Shown: positions 33,037 to 41,862, numbered from the stretch's first letter. The stretch: DNA of 47,792 nucleotides from Acidovorax sp. (GCA_031277855.1 JAITLO010000023.1:1-47792), one strand, 5' to 3'. The notes: generated from the letters alone by a model not told the origin. Numbers and translations are program-made.

Positions 33037-34258
33037 AGTTTTCGTAGAGCTTTATCGTGCAATAGGTTCACCCCCGTTTGAAGAGGGTGTGCGCTTATCT
33101 GTGCGTCGTGAAGTTACTACTGAATTGCAAGCTACTATAGATAAATATAGAAATTCTCCAAATAAGATTGTAGAAATTGACTTCGACTTCGATGACGAAT
33201 TTGTTGAAATTGAATTTAGAGTCCCTTCTTCTGAAAAGGGGGCGATTTTTCATGATGAAAAAGACTTTGTAAGAAAAACATCATCGCTAGCGAAAGGTGA
33301 TTTTAGAGATAGATTTTATATTGTTTCTTTGGATTATTTTTCTGGGGATGAGGAAGTGCCTCAAGAGATTATAAAAATAAAAAGAATTACCGATTTTGTT
33401 AAGAGCTTACGTGAATTTGTCGCTCTGTCAATTGATAGAGAGCAATCTATGACTGGCGATCGTATTTTCTTTTTGAAGCCTTCTGATGGTAAAAGCCCCC
33501 AGAAAGCTGCTGCACTAAAGATCAATCTTACTGCAGACGTGATTGCTCATAATTTGGGTGGTTTCAAAATACTTGACGCTTTAAAGAACGCGCTTCAAGA
33601 AGAGAAAACGCAGATCGAAGAGCGTATTCTTCTCATGAACACGGCCATCGCGCAGATCATTGATGAATGTGAAGATGATGATGCAGATTTTGAATATTTG
33701 GTAAAGAACTGGGGGAAAGTAAATAAAAAGTATTTGCATGATTTGCATGCTTATGTCAGTGCATTTTCTTTTGATGCAGTCAAGAAAAAGATATCCGATG
33801 GTTTAATAGAGAGTTCAACAAAAATAAATAGTGCAATTGGTGAGGTTGGCACCAAGTTATTGGCAGTGCCTGCATCGCTTGCTGCTTTAATTGCTGTTAA
33901 TTCATCCTCAAGTGCTTCTGGTTTTGTTTTTGGTATTTTTGGCGTGATAATTGCCAGTCTGATTATTCTTAGGACTATCTGGCATTATGAAAATCAAATT
34001 AATAATTTGGTGAGAAGCTTTACATTCAACATGAAAGAGGCCACAAAGGCCAAGAAAACTTTCAGCCGGTCAATACAAGAAGAAATAAATGAGATATATA
34101 TATTCCAAATAAAACAGAAAAAATCCATTGAAAATTCATTTAGATTTTATAAATTTCTGACGCTATTACCAATAATTGCATCTTCGTATTATATTTTTGA
34201 GGTTTTTTATCCTGTATTAAAGCATGAATATCTAGTTTATAGGTATTGTCTTAGCTAG
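33029..34258 (+). CDS. Membrane-anchored coiled-coil protein, unknown family
   Basis: A 409-residue AT-rich gene product. Residues 1-170 are beta-rich and acidic (EIDFDFDDEFVEIEF). Residues about 180-275 are helical and charged. Membrane helices are likely at 277-292, 299-317 and 375-394, with a long charged helix (about 320-370) between the last two. No family is recognised. The start overlaps the NdpA-like stop by eight bases, so the two are coupled. A regulatory or effector membrane partner is a possibility. Confidence 0.72.
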   Translation: MFEVFVELYRAIGSPPFEEGVRLSVRREVTTELQATIDKYRNSPNKIVEIDFDFDDEFVEIEFRVPSSEKGAIFHDEKDFVRKTSSLAKGDFRDRFYIVSLDYFSGDEEVPQEIIKIKRITDFVKSLREFVALSIDREQSMTGDRIFFLKPSDGKSPQKAAALKINLTADVIAHNLGGFKILDALKNALQEEKTQIEERILLMNTAIAQIIDECEDDDADFEYLVKNWGKVNKKYLHDLHAYVSAFSFDAVKKKISDGLIESSTKINSAIGEVGTKLLAVPASLAALIAVNSSSSASGFVFGIFGVIIASLIILRTIWHYENQINNLVRSFTFNMKEATKAKKTFSRSIQEEINEIYIFQIKQKKSIENSFRFYKFLTLLPIIASSYYIFEVFYPVLKHEYLVYRYCLS

Positions 34259-34269
34259 GAGTTTGATTG

Positions 34270-35217
34270 ATGATTAGAAAAAAATTCATGAATGAAGAGA
34301 TAAGTGGCAAGTTGTTATATAAGAATAAATTGCCTGTTTCTTGCTCGCTGTGTCAGATCGGATGTTTAAATAAGTGCGGCCATATAATCCCGGAGCTGAT
34401 TTTAAGGTGGACTAGAAAGAAATCTGGCAAGGATAATTTCTTCTTTTATCCGATACAGCCAGAGTTTTTTGATGCGCTTAAAGAATTAATTGATGATAAT
34501 AATGGATTTGGACTTGCTGTAAGCGATTTATTGAAATACAAGATGCTCTGTGATTGTTGCGAGCAGAAATTATCTGATTACGAAAAACACTTTACTGATA
34601 AATATTTTAAGCGTTATTACAGAGGCCACGAGGTGGGGGAGCTTGATGATAGTACATATCTTTTAATAATTAGTATTGCATGGCGAGTATTAATTTCTAC
34701 CAAAATTATGGTTGGTCAAGAGGCATTGAGTAAAATATCTTTACCTTTTGAAAAGGATATCGAAGATATTCTTTATTTGAATAAATTTCCTGGTGGGGAT
34801 TTTAAGTATGGCCCGGATGTTTCCTATTTCACAGTTGAAGATTTGAAGGAATTCTTTGCTCGGAAAAAAATGTCTACGGGGGATATCGATTATAGCATTG
34901 AGCAAAACATATGTGCTCACCATATTTTCGATAAAAAATTGCCAAAAAATCATAACCGTATGAGTCTTTTCGAGATTCCAGTTGTTTATCTTAAGCTTGG
35001 TCGATATTATTTCGTAATAAATTATTATAATTATTTTGATGATATTGATTTTGTTATTGATAGAAAAAAGATTGACGATAATTTTAATTTGTTCAAATTT
35101 ACGTTAAATGAGGATTTACTAAGTTTTATTAATTTTATGGGAAATAATAGAGTTCACGGGATTGAGAACTATAAGTTCAAAGCAATCTCATTTACAATGA
35201 GGACGAAAAATCGTTGA
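34270..35217 (+). CDS. Treble-clef Cys/His protein (HNH-like zinc site)
   Basis: A 315-residue AT-rich gene product with a zinc-type site: C25-x2-C28, then GHIIPE (H38), then LCDCCEQKLSDYE (C94-x2-C97). This CxxC/HIIPE/CxxCEQ pattern recalls HNH-like treble-clef proteins in accessory islands, though no canonical HNH catalytic set is seen. The rest is helical and strand-rich and otherwise unknown. The start uses ATG at 34270, eight bases after AGGAG. It ends the cassette and is followed by non-coding DNA. Confidence 0.68.
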   Translation: MIRKKFMNEEISGKLLYKNKLPVSCSLCQIGCLNKCGHIIPELILRWTRKKSGKDNFFFYPIQPEFFDALKELIDDNNGFGLAVSDLLKYKMLCDCCEQKLSDYEKHFTDKYFKRYYRGHEVGELDDSTYLLIISIAWRVLISTKIMVGQEALSKISLPFEKDIEDILYLNKFPGGDFKYGPDVSYFTVEDLKEFFARKKMSTGDIDYSIEQNICAHHIFDKKLPKNHNRMSLFEIPVVYLKLGRYYFVINYYNYFDDIDFVIDRKKIDDNFNLFKFTLNEDLLSFINFMGNNRVHGIENYKFKAISFTMRTKNR

Positions 35218-35586
35218 ACTCGTGTATGATTATTCCGTCACATCCGTAAGCGTGATCTTGGCTTGGTCGCCCGTGCCTAGCACCGCGAAAAGCAGGTGAC
35301 TCTGCCGGTGTACCCCGGCAAGCCCGCTGCAGCCCCTGGCATCATGGCCGCCCCCAGTGTCCCGGGCACGCTGTAAATGACGTTCAAGTAGTCAAACTTT
35401 GATAGCAGCCTGCGTATACGTTGTATGTGTTTGGCATTTTTTGTGTTTTATGCAGGTGTGCAGGGGCGCAATCTGCTATCAAATTGATTGTGCATGTGCG
35501 CTCTGCAAAATGCCTTGAGGGGGCGGACATGATTTGGTGACATATGTCCCCTGTAAATGTCCGCGCTGTGCTGAGAACCTTGGTGC
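35218..35586. other. Non-coding gap with gene remnant and inverted repeat
   Basis: No gene. A GC-rich fragment at about 35279-35373 has one open frame whose end reads like a phage protein C-terminus (VTLPVYPGKPAAAPGIMAAP, then a short tail to TAA). TTTGATAGCAG (35398-35408) and CTGCTATCAAA (35473-35483) form an 11-bp inverted repeat 64 bases apart. Confidence 0.6.
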
Positions 35587-35829
35587 ATGGGTCTCTACAG
35601 CCACCTCACCACCGATCAGCTCACGGCCAAGCGCGACAGCTACATGGCCGCGCTGGATGCTCGCCTTACCGGCCCCACGCAGGCCAGCAGCAGTGCCGAC
35701 GGCGTGGGCGCCCGCGCCGTGCAGTTCAATGGCGACACCACGCAGCTGCGCCGCCAGATTGCTGAAATCAATGCCGAGCTGCAGCGCCGTACCGGCGTGC
35801 GGTTGCCCCGGCCCATCTACCTGGTGTAG
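35587..35829 (+). CDS. gpW-like head-tail joining protein
   Basis: An 80-residue protein starting MGLYSHLTTDQLTAKRDSY. In lambda gpW is 68 residues and plugs the filled head so that the tail can join. A charged helix, an Ala/Gly linker and a second helix (QLRRQIAEINAELQRR) match the general pattern. It lies directly before the portal gene, the lambda position. Confidence 0.75.
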   Translation: MGLYSHLTTDQLTAKRDSYMAALDARLTGPTQASSSADGVGARAVQFNGDTTQLRRQIAEINAELQRRTGVRLPRPIYLV

Positions 35830-35831
35830 CC

Positions 35832-37457
35832 ATGGGGCGCAATACCCGCGTTCACCGCCAAAGCCGCGCCCGTGCATCTGTTGCGCAGGGCGGGGCGGCC
35901 ATGTCTGCCTACCAGGGCGCATCGCACACCGATCTGGCCCTGCGTGACTGGCAGCCCTTTGCCGGCAGCGCCGATGCCGATCTGCTGCCCGAGCTGGGCA
36001 CCCTGACCAGCCGCAGCCGCGACCTGGCCCGTAATGATGGGCTGATGGCAGGCGGCATTCAAACCCACCGCGACAACATTGTGGGTGCAGTGTTACGCCT
36101 GGCGGCTGTGCCGGACTACCGCCTGTTGGGCTGGACGCCTGAGCAGGCCCGCGACTGGGGTAATAAGGTGGAGGCGCATTTCCGCAGCTGGGCAGAAACC
36201 ACCGATTGCGATGCCGCTCGCACGTTGGATTTGCTGGGCCTCACAGTGCTGGCCTTGGGTGGCGAGATGGTCAATGGCGATGCTGTGGCCATTCCCAAAT
36301 GGCTCCCCCGGCCTGACAGCCCGTGGAGCACGCGCATCAGCGTGATTGAGTCTGACCGGCTGGAGACGCCGCCCCACATGATGGGGGCGGCTCGCATTCG
36401 CCACGGGGTGGAGTTTGACCGCGAGGGCGCGCCCCTGGCTTATCACTTCCGCGGTGCACACCCTGGCGATGCGCTGCACCTGCGTGGCGATGAGGCGCAA
36501 GATCTGCACCGCTGGGAGCGTGTGCCTGCCTTTACCCCTTGGGGTCGTCGCCGTGTGGTGCACCTGCACGCCAAGGAGCGCACCGGCCAAAGCCGAGGCC
36601 GGCCCATTGTGAGCGCGGTGATGCGTGAGTTCCATATGGCGGGCAAGTACGCCCAGAACGAGCTGCAGGCCAGCCTGGCCAATTCGCTGGTGGCGGCGTT
36701 TCTGGAGTCTGATCTGGACCAGGAATCCGCAGCAGCCCTGTTTGGTGAGGATCCGCGCGCTCAGTGGGGTAAATCTGTCAAGCAGGTGCAGAGCATTGGC
36801 AAGCTGCAAGGGGCAGCTGTGATCCCGCTGCCGGTGGGCGCCAAGCTGAACAGCTTTGCACCTGGCCGCCCCAATGTGGCGTTTGAGGCCTTCATGCTGG
36901 CGGTGGAGCGGCGCATTGCCGCAGGCATGAATTTGCCGTATGAGTTGTTCGCCAAGGATTTCAGCCGCGTCAACTACAGCAGCGCCCGCGCTGCGCTGCT
37001 GGAGGCTTGGCGCTATTTCAATGGTCGCCGCCGCTGGCTGACCACCACCTGGCTCAAGCCCATTTATGAACTGTGGCTGGAAGAGGCTGTGAACTCCGGC
37101 GTGATCGATGCGCCTGACTTTTACGCCAAGCGCTATGCCTACACCCGCTGCCGCTTTGTCTTTGGCGGCAAGGGGTGGGTGGACCCAGTCAAGGAAATCA
37201 CCGCCGCCAAGCTACGGCTGGAGATTGGCGTTTCCACGCTGGAGCAGGAATGCGCCGAGCAGGGCCTGGACTGGGAAGAGGTGTTGCACCAGCAGCGCCT
37301 GGAGGCCCAGTGCCGCCGCGACCATGGCCTGGCCGAGCCAGGCACCACCACCTGGGTGGTCAACACAGCAAAGCAAGACGGTGACGGCGATGAGCATGAC
37401 GAAGAGCACGGCAGCGGTGACGCAGCAGGCGCTGGCCGAAAGGGGGCAGGGCAATGA
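35832..37457 (+). CDS. Portal protein (lambda gpB family)
   Basis: The 541-residue portal forms the DNA channel at the head vertex. Family features are RNDGLMAGGIQTHRDNIVG near 67-85, VIESDRLETP, RRVVHLHAKERTGQSRGRP and SRVNYSSARAALLEAW (key residues). The C-terminal 30 residues are acidic. It starts two bases after gpW and overlaps the protease gene by four bases. Confidence 0.93.
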   Translation: MGRNTRVHRQSRARASVAQGGAAMSAYQGASHTDLALRDWQPFAGSADADLLPELGTLTSRSRDLARNDGLMAGGIQTHRDNIVGAVLRLAAVPDYRLLGWTPEQARDWGNKVEAHFRSWAETTDCDAARTLDLLGLTVLALGGEMVNGDAVAIPKWLPRPDSPWSTRISVIESDRLETPPHMMGAARIRHGVEFDREGAPLAYHFRGAHPGDALHLRGDEAQDLHRWERVPAFTPWGRRRVVHLHAKERTGQSRGRPIVSAVMREFHMAGKYAQNELQASLANSLVAAFLESDLDQESAAALFGEDPRAQWGKSVKQVQSIGKLQGAAVIPLPVGAKLNSFAPGRPNVAFEAFMLAVERRIAAGMNLPYELFAKDFSRVNYSSARAALLEAWRYFNGRRRWLTTTWLKPIYELWLEEAVNSGVIDAPDFYAKRYAYTRCRFVFGGKGWVDPVKEITAAKLRLEIGVSTLEQECAEQGLDWEEVLHQQRLEAQCRRDHGLAEPGTTTWVVNTAKQDGDGDEHDEEHGSGDAAGAGRKGAGQ

Positions 37458-38857
37458 GCCAGCTGATGCAACCCTACCCACACCTGGCGGGCCGGCTGTT
37501 CAATACGCCATTGCTGGTGCATCCGCAAAAGCTGGACGCCATTCTGGCTGGCCTGGGCCAGCGCCTGCTGGGCTCCGATAGCCTGCAGATTGATGCCGCA
37601 GCACTGACCCCTGGCGCCGCGCTGCCGGCCGAGATGTTCACCACCCGCAAGGGCGAGCGCACCGAGCGCGGCTACCGCGTGAGTGAGGGGGTGGCCGTGA
37701 TCAGCGCCATGGGCGGGCTGGTGCACCGCACCCGGCTGGATGCCGACAGCAGCCTGCTGATTGGCTACAACGACCTGGCCGCCGATGTGGAAGACGCCCT
37801 GGCCAAGAGCGATGTGCACGCCATTGCCCTGGTGATGGACAGCCCGGGTGGCGAAGTCTCCGGCGCGTTTGAGCTGGCCGAGCGCATTTATGCCGCCCGT
37901 GGCAGCAAGCCCATGGTGGCCGTGGCCGATGGCATGGCCGCCAGCGCTGCCTACCTGGCGGCCAGCGCGGCCGATGAGGTGGTGCTGACCAACACCAGCT
38001 ACGTGGGCTCCATTGGTGTGGTGATGCGGCATGTGGACTACAGCCGCGCCCTGGCCAATGAGGGCATCAGCGTGAGCCACATCTTTGCCGGCGAACACAA
38101 GGTGGACGGTAACCCCTACCAGCCCTTGCCTGATGCCGTGCGCGCCCACCTGCAGGCCGATATCGAAGGGCTGTACCAAATGTTCGTTTCCGCCGTGGCC
38201 CAACACCGGGGCATGGCAGAGCAGGCCGTGCGCGATACGCGCGCTGCCGTGTACCGGGGCGGGGCCGCAGTGGCTGCGCGCCTGGCCGACCGCATCGGCA
38301 CTGCCGATGCCGTGGTGGCCGAGCTGGCCAGCCGCCGCGCCCGCAGCTACCCGGCAGGGCCGGGCCTGTCTTCTCAACCTTTTGGAGCCTCTATGCCTCA
38401 AGACAACAACACCCCCACCACGGCGGCAGCCCCGGCTGCGCCCGCCCATGCAGCCACCGGCGCCGAGCCGGCTGCGGCCGCCGCCACTGCAGCTACCGCT
38501 GCCGTAGCACCCGCATCCGCCAGCCTGGAGCAAGCCCGTGCCGATGGCGCAACGGCCGAGCGTGCCCGCGTGGCCGCCATCCTGGGCCATGCCAACGCAG
38601 CGGCCAATCCGGCCATCACCCAGCAGTGCATCAACACCGGCCTGAGTGCCGAGCAGGCCAAGGGCTTTCTGGATGCTGCGCCTGCCGCCACCCAGGCGCA
38701 GGCCACGGCGCCGGCCAACCCGTTTGCGCAGGCCATGGCCGCCATGGGCAACCCCAATGTTTCGGGTGTGGAGGCTGCGGCGCCTGACAGTGATGCAGCT
38801 GCCACCGCCCAGGCTGAAGCCGGCTGGGGCTCTGCCTTTGGCTACGCCAAGCGCTGA
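37454..38857 (+). CDS. S49-family head maturation protease with scaffold tail
   Basis: A lambda gpC-like protein of 467 residues. The protease domain (about 60-300) has DSPGGEV (129-135), the probable nucleophile S164 in MAASAAY and the probable lysine K216 in GEHKVDGN. From about 310 onward it is an Ala-rich scaffold region that can also be made separately from an internal start (see 38393). This is the C/Nu3 arrangement. It overlaps portal by four bases. Confidence 0.9.
   Translation: MSQLMQPYPHLAGRLFNTPLLVHPQKLDAILAGLGQRLLGSDSLQIDAAALTPGAALPAEMFTTRKGERTERGYRVSEGVAVISAMGGLVHRTRLDADSSLLIGYNDLAADVEDALAKSDVHAIALVMDSPGGEVSGAFELAERIYAARGSKPMVAVADGMAASAAYLAASAADEVVLTNTSYVGSIGVVMRHVDYSRALANEGISVSHIFAGEHKVDGNPYQPLPDAVRAHLQADIEGLYQMFVSAVAQHRGMAEQAVRDTRAAVYRGGAAVAARLADRIGTADAVVAELASRRARSYPAGPGLSSQPFGASMPQDNNTPTTAAAPAAPAHAATGAEPAAAAATAATAAVAPASASLEQARADGATAERARVAAILGHANAAANPAITQQCINTGLSAEQAKGFLDAAPAATQAQATAPANPFAQAMAAMGNPNVSGVEAAAPDSDAAATAQAEAGWGSAFGYAKR
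38393..38857 (+). CDS. Nested capsid scaffold protein (Nu3-like)
   Basis: In-frame internal ATG with TTTTGGAGCCTCT just before it, giving a 154-residue Ala-rich helical product (MPQDNNTPTTAAAPA onward). Lambda makes its scaffold Nu3 the same way within C. Separate initiation is predicted from the ribosome site and is unproven. Confidence 0.7.
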   Translation: MPQDNNTPTTAAAPAAPAHAATGAEPAAAAATAATAAVAPASASLEQARADGATAERARVAAILGHANAAANPAITQQCINTGLSAEQAKGFLDAAPAATQAQATAPANPFAQAMAAMGNPNVSGVEAAAPDSDAAATAQAEAGWGSAFGYAKR

Positions 38858-38886
38858 TCAACCCCATATCCAACAGGAGAGTATTC

Positions 38887-39246
38887 ATGGAAAAACTCGC
38901 TCCCGGCACCGCCAACTACTTGGTCAGCGAGGCCAATGGCACCCGCTCGCGCGAAGTGGTCACTGTTGCCAAAGGTCACCAACTGCAAGCCGGCACGGTG
39001 CTGGCCGTCATTGAGGCATCGGGCCACTTTGTGCCAGTTGACCCTGCGGCTACTGATGGCAGTCAGACCGCCGTGGCGGTGCTGTTTGCCGAGGTGGACA
39101 CCGCCGACGCCGAGCGTGCCGCCGTGACCACCGCCCGCGATGCCGAAGTGGCCACGCATGCGCTGGTCTGGCTCGCAGGCATGACCGAACCCCAGAAAAC
39201 CACCGCGCTGGCCCAGCTGGCTGCGCGCGGCATTGTTGCGCGCTAA
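38887..39246 (+). CDS. Head decoration protein (gpD-like)
   Basis: A 119-residue protein that would stabilise the expanded head. Family-type sequence: NYLVSEANGTRSREVVTV, GTVLAVIEASGHFVPVDP, VAVLFAEVDT and a C-terminal Ala-rich helix (key residues). AACAGGAGAGTATTC gives a strong ribosome site. It lies between scaffold and major capsid. Confidence 0.88.
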   Translation: MEKLAPGTANYLVSEANGTRSREVVTVAKGHQLQAGTVLAVIEASGHFVPVDPAATDGSQTAVAVLFAEVDTADAERAAVTTARDAEVATHALVWLAGMTEPQKTTALAQLAARGIVAR

Positions 39247-39276
39247 GGCGCGCGGAAAGAACCGAGGCAACCAGAC

Positions 39277-40317
39277 ATGGCAGACCTGAACATCTTCAAC
39301 CAAGGCGCCTTCCACATGACGGCGCTGAGCGCGGCCATCCAGCAGGCGCCCTATGCGCCCCAGTTGCTGGGCCAGATGAACATCTTTACCCCCGACCGCG
39401 TGCGTGTGACCACCGTGGCGGTGGAAGAAAAGGGCGGCGTGCTGTCGCTCATCAAGACCAGCGAGCGCGGTGCACCGCTGGAAGAAGGCAAGGGCGAAGA
39501 GCGCCGCCTGCGCCACTTCAACACCACGCGCATTGCGCGCGGCAAGACGCTGTACGCGGCCGAGGTGCAGAACATCCGCGCCTTTGGCACTACCAGCGAG
39601 CTGCAGGCCGTGCAAAACGAGGTGGCCTCCATCATGGATGGCAAGGTGGGCCTGCGCGCTGCGGTGGAGCTGACGCACGAGAACATGCGCCTGGGCGCGG
39701 TGCAGGGCAAGGTGGTGGATGCGGATGGCAAGACCATCTACGACTGGTTTGACGAATTCGGCATCAGCCGCCCCAGCACCATCAATTTCGACTTTGCCAG
39801 CGCCACGGCTGAAGAAGGCAAGGTGCGCACCAAGTGCAACGACGTCATCCGCACCATGATGCGCGCCAGCGCGGGTGCCTGGCTGCCGGGCCAGACCTAT
39901 GCGGTGGGCCTGTGCGGTGATGACTTCTTCGACGACCTCACCGCCAATGCTGAAACCCGCAGCACCTACCTGAACCAGCAGGGGGCCAGCGACCTGCGCA
40001 ACGATGTGGGCCAGGCGTTCGGCAGCTTTCGCTACGGCAACATCCTGTTCATTAACTACCGGGGCACCGACGACAAGAGCACCGTGGCCATCAAGAGCGA
40101 CGAGTGCCAGTTCTTCCCCGTGGGCGCACCCGATGCATTCCGTGCGGGCTTCTCGCCGGCCGAGTTCCTGCCCTTTGTGAACACCCCGGGCCAGGAGGTG
40201 TACGCCATGGTGGTGCCCGACCTGCAGCGCCAGGCCTGGGTGCGCCCCGAGGTGTACAGCTACCCGCTGTTCATGTGCACCCGACCCGGCATGCTGCTGC
40301 GTGCCAAGCGCAAGTAA
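39277..40317 (+). CDS. Major capsid protein (gpE family)
   Basis: A 346-residue HK97-fold shell protein of the lambda gpE family. Family features are the N-terminal FNQGAFHMTALSAAIQQ, APLEEGKGEERRLRHFNT, GDDFFDDL and the C-terminal SYPLFMCTRPGMLLRAK (key residues). Lambda gpE is 341 residues. Confidence 0.93.
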   Translation: MADLNIFNQGAFHMTALSAAIQQAPYAPQLLGQMNIFTPDRVRVTTVAVEEKGGVLSLIKTSERGAPLEEGKGEERRLRHFNTTRIARGKTLYAAEVQNIRAFGTTSELQAVQNEVASIMDGKVGLRAAVELTHENMRLGAVQGKVVDADGKTIYDWFDEFGISRPSTINFDFASATAEEGKVRTKCNDVIRTMMRASAGAWLPGQTYAVGLCGDDFFDDLTANAETRSTYLNQQGASDLRNDVGQAFGSFRYGNILFINYRGTDDKSTVAIKSDECQFFPVGAPDAFRAGFSPAEFLPFVNTPGQEVYAMVVPDLQRQAWVRPEVYSYPLFMCTRPGMLLRAKRK

Positions 40318-40326
40318 GGCTGAGCC

Positions 40327-40680
40327 ATGCAGCAGGCAGCTCCATCCACCGCCCATGCAGCCCTTGCGCCTTTTGCGCAGGTGGAGGCCCTGGTCAACAC
40401 CGGCGTGCAGTCGGTGCTGGCCAATGCCGTGGCCACCTGGCAGGGCTGTGAGCCGTTTGGGGTGATCTTTGCCCGCGGCCAGCATGAGGCGTTTGGCGAG
40501 GTGGCCACGGGTGCCATTGTCTGCAGTCTGCCCTTGGTCTGTGTCCCGGGCCTGGCCCAGGGTGATGAGTTGGTGGTCGATGGCGTGCCCTATGAAGTGG
40601 CCGCCCCCGTGCAGCCCGATGCCTCGGGCTGGGCCGCGCTGCAGCTGCGCAAGCTGGGTGGGGGGGCGCGCCATGGCTGA
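40327..40680 (+). CDS. Head-tail connector (gpFII-like)
   Basis: A 117-residue protein in the FII position after the major capsid gene. It is beta-rich (PFGVIFARGQ, GAIVCSLPLVCVP, ELVVDGVPYEVAAPVQPD), as in FII proteins that bind the head end. It overlaps the next gene by eight bases. Confidence 0.72.
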   Translation: MQQAAPSTAHAALAPFAQVEALVNTGVQSVLANAVATWQGCEPFGVIFARGQHEAFGEVATGAIVCSLPLVCVPGLAQGDELVVDGVPYEVAAPVQPDASGWAALQLRKLGGGARHG

Positions 40681-41143
40681 GCACATGCAGCAGCAGATCG
40701 TGCGGGCCTTGCAGCTCACGCTGCGCCTGGCCGGCACCGATGCGCAAGACCGCGTGCGGGTGGACGGGCTGGACCTGCTGCCCGTGGGCGACTGCCCCGC
40801 GCTGGAGCTGACGGTGGGTGATGAAACCGTCACCCCCATCACCAACGGCCGCGCCGGCGCTGCCACGCTGCAGCGCGATCTGCAGATCGAGGTGGCCTGC
40901 CTGGTATCCGGCAGCCGCGACTACCGTGCCCGTGCCGCCGAGCTGCTGGCCCAGGTGGAAGAAGCCCTGGCCAGCGCCCAGCCCACTGTGCTCGACGGCC
41001 TGTTGGCCCGGCGCCCACGCCTGCTGGGCACCCGCCCGCAAGGGGATGGCCAGGGCGCCGAGGCGGTCTATGCCATTCGCGGCATGTGGGCCTGCCGCTA
41101 TTTCACCGCCGAGGGCGCCCCGCGCGGCCCGGCAAATGTTTGA
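40673..41143 (+). CDS. Tail terminator (gpU-like)
   Basis: A 156-residue protein in the U position. QIVRALQLTLRLAG and an alternating strand region (LQRDLQIEVACLVSG) suit gpU-type tail terminators, which cap the tail tube. The overlap with the previous gene indicates coupling. Confidence 0.7.
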   Translation: MAEHMQQQIVRALQLTLRLAGTDAQDRVRVDGLDLLPVGDCPALELTVGDETVTPITNGRAGAATLQRDLQIEVACLVSGSRDYRARAAELLAQVEEALASAQPTVLDGLLARRPRLLGTRPQGDGQGAEAVYAIRGMWACRYFTAEGAPRGPANV

Positions 41144-41161
41144 TTTTTTGAGGGAAATGCC

Positions 41162-41833
41162 ATGAGCGCTTCTGACGTTCGCACCTCTGCCGGCAGCAAG
41201 CTGCTGGTGTGTGCTGCTCTGCCGGCTGCCTACACCATTGCGGCCTTTCAGGCGCTGCCCTGGGTGGAGGTGGCAGAAATCACCGATCTGGGCGAGTTTG
41301 GCCGCGAATACAACCAGGTCACCCATTCGCCGCTGTCCAGCCGTCGCATCGTCAAGCGCAAGGGCAGCTTCAACGAGGGCTCCATGACCGTGCCTATGGC
41401 ACGCGCTGCCAGCGACGAGGGCCAGGGGCTGATGTCGGCCGCCAGCTTGTCCGATGACAGCTACAGCTATTGCATTGAACTGCAGGACGGCAGCCGCTTC
41501 TATTTCTCGGCGCAGTGCATGTCTTACAAGACCAACGTCGGGGGCGTGGACTCCATCACTGCCCGCACAGCCCAGCTGGAAGTGGACAACGCCATCTTGG
41601 AGGCCGCTGCCATCAGCTTTGCGTTGAGCTATTCCGCAGATGCTGCCGAGGGCTCCATCGTTGGCCAGGCGCAGCAGGCAGTGGTGCGCGGCGGTGCCGG
41701 CAAGCCGGTGTTTGCTCAGGCCAAGGCGGGCTTCGAGTTCGTGAAGTGGAGCGATGACGTGGCTGACAACCCCCGCTCCGACACCGATGTGCAGGCCGTC
41801 ATCACGGTTGTCGCTGAATTCAAGGCTGCCTGA
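41162..41833 (+). CDS. Major tail tube protein (gpV-like)
   Basis: A 223-residue protein. The first 165 residues match the tube protein type (LPWVEVAEITDLGEFGREYN, SFNEGSMTVPMAR, key residues). The last 55 form a small separate domain with GFEFVKWSDD and VQAVITVVAEF, which resembles a divergent InlB B-repeat. Lambda gpV carries an Ig-like domain at this place. TGAGGGAAATGCC is the ribosome site. Confidence 0.85.
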   Translation: MSASDVRTSAGSKLLVCAALPAAYTIAAFQALPWVEVAEITDLGEFGREYNQVTHSPLSSRRIVKRKGSFNEGSMTVPMARAASDEGQGLMSAASLSDDSYSYCIELQDGSRFYFSAQCMSYKTNVGGVDSITARTAQLEVDNAILEAAAISFALSYSADAAEGSIVGQAQQAVVRGGAGKPVFAQAKAGFEFVKWSDDVADNPRSDTDVQAVITVVAEFKAA

Positions 41834-41862
41834 CAGCCGAGCCCTGTGTGTCAGCTCGGCTG
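41834..41862 (+). other. Hairpin between tail tube and chaperone genes
   Basis: CAGCCGAGC (41834-41842) and GCTCGGCTG (41854-41862) form a 9-bp stem immediately after the tube gene, followed after six bases by TTTTT. It may weaken transcription into the next gene or protect the tube mRNA. Confidence 0.6.

Noticed and set aside
37139..38590. A 483-codon minus-strand frame opposite portal and protease genes
   Set aside because: Antisense to clear structural genes, Gly/His-rich shadow of Ala codons.
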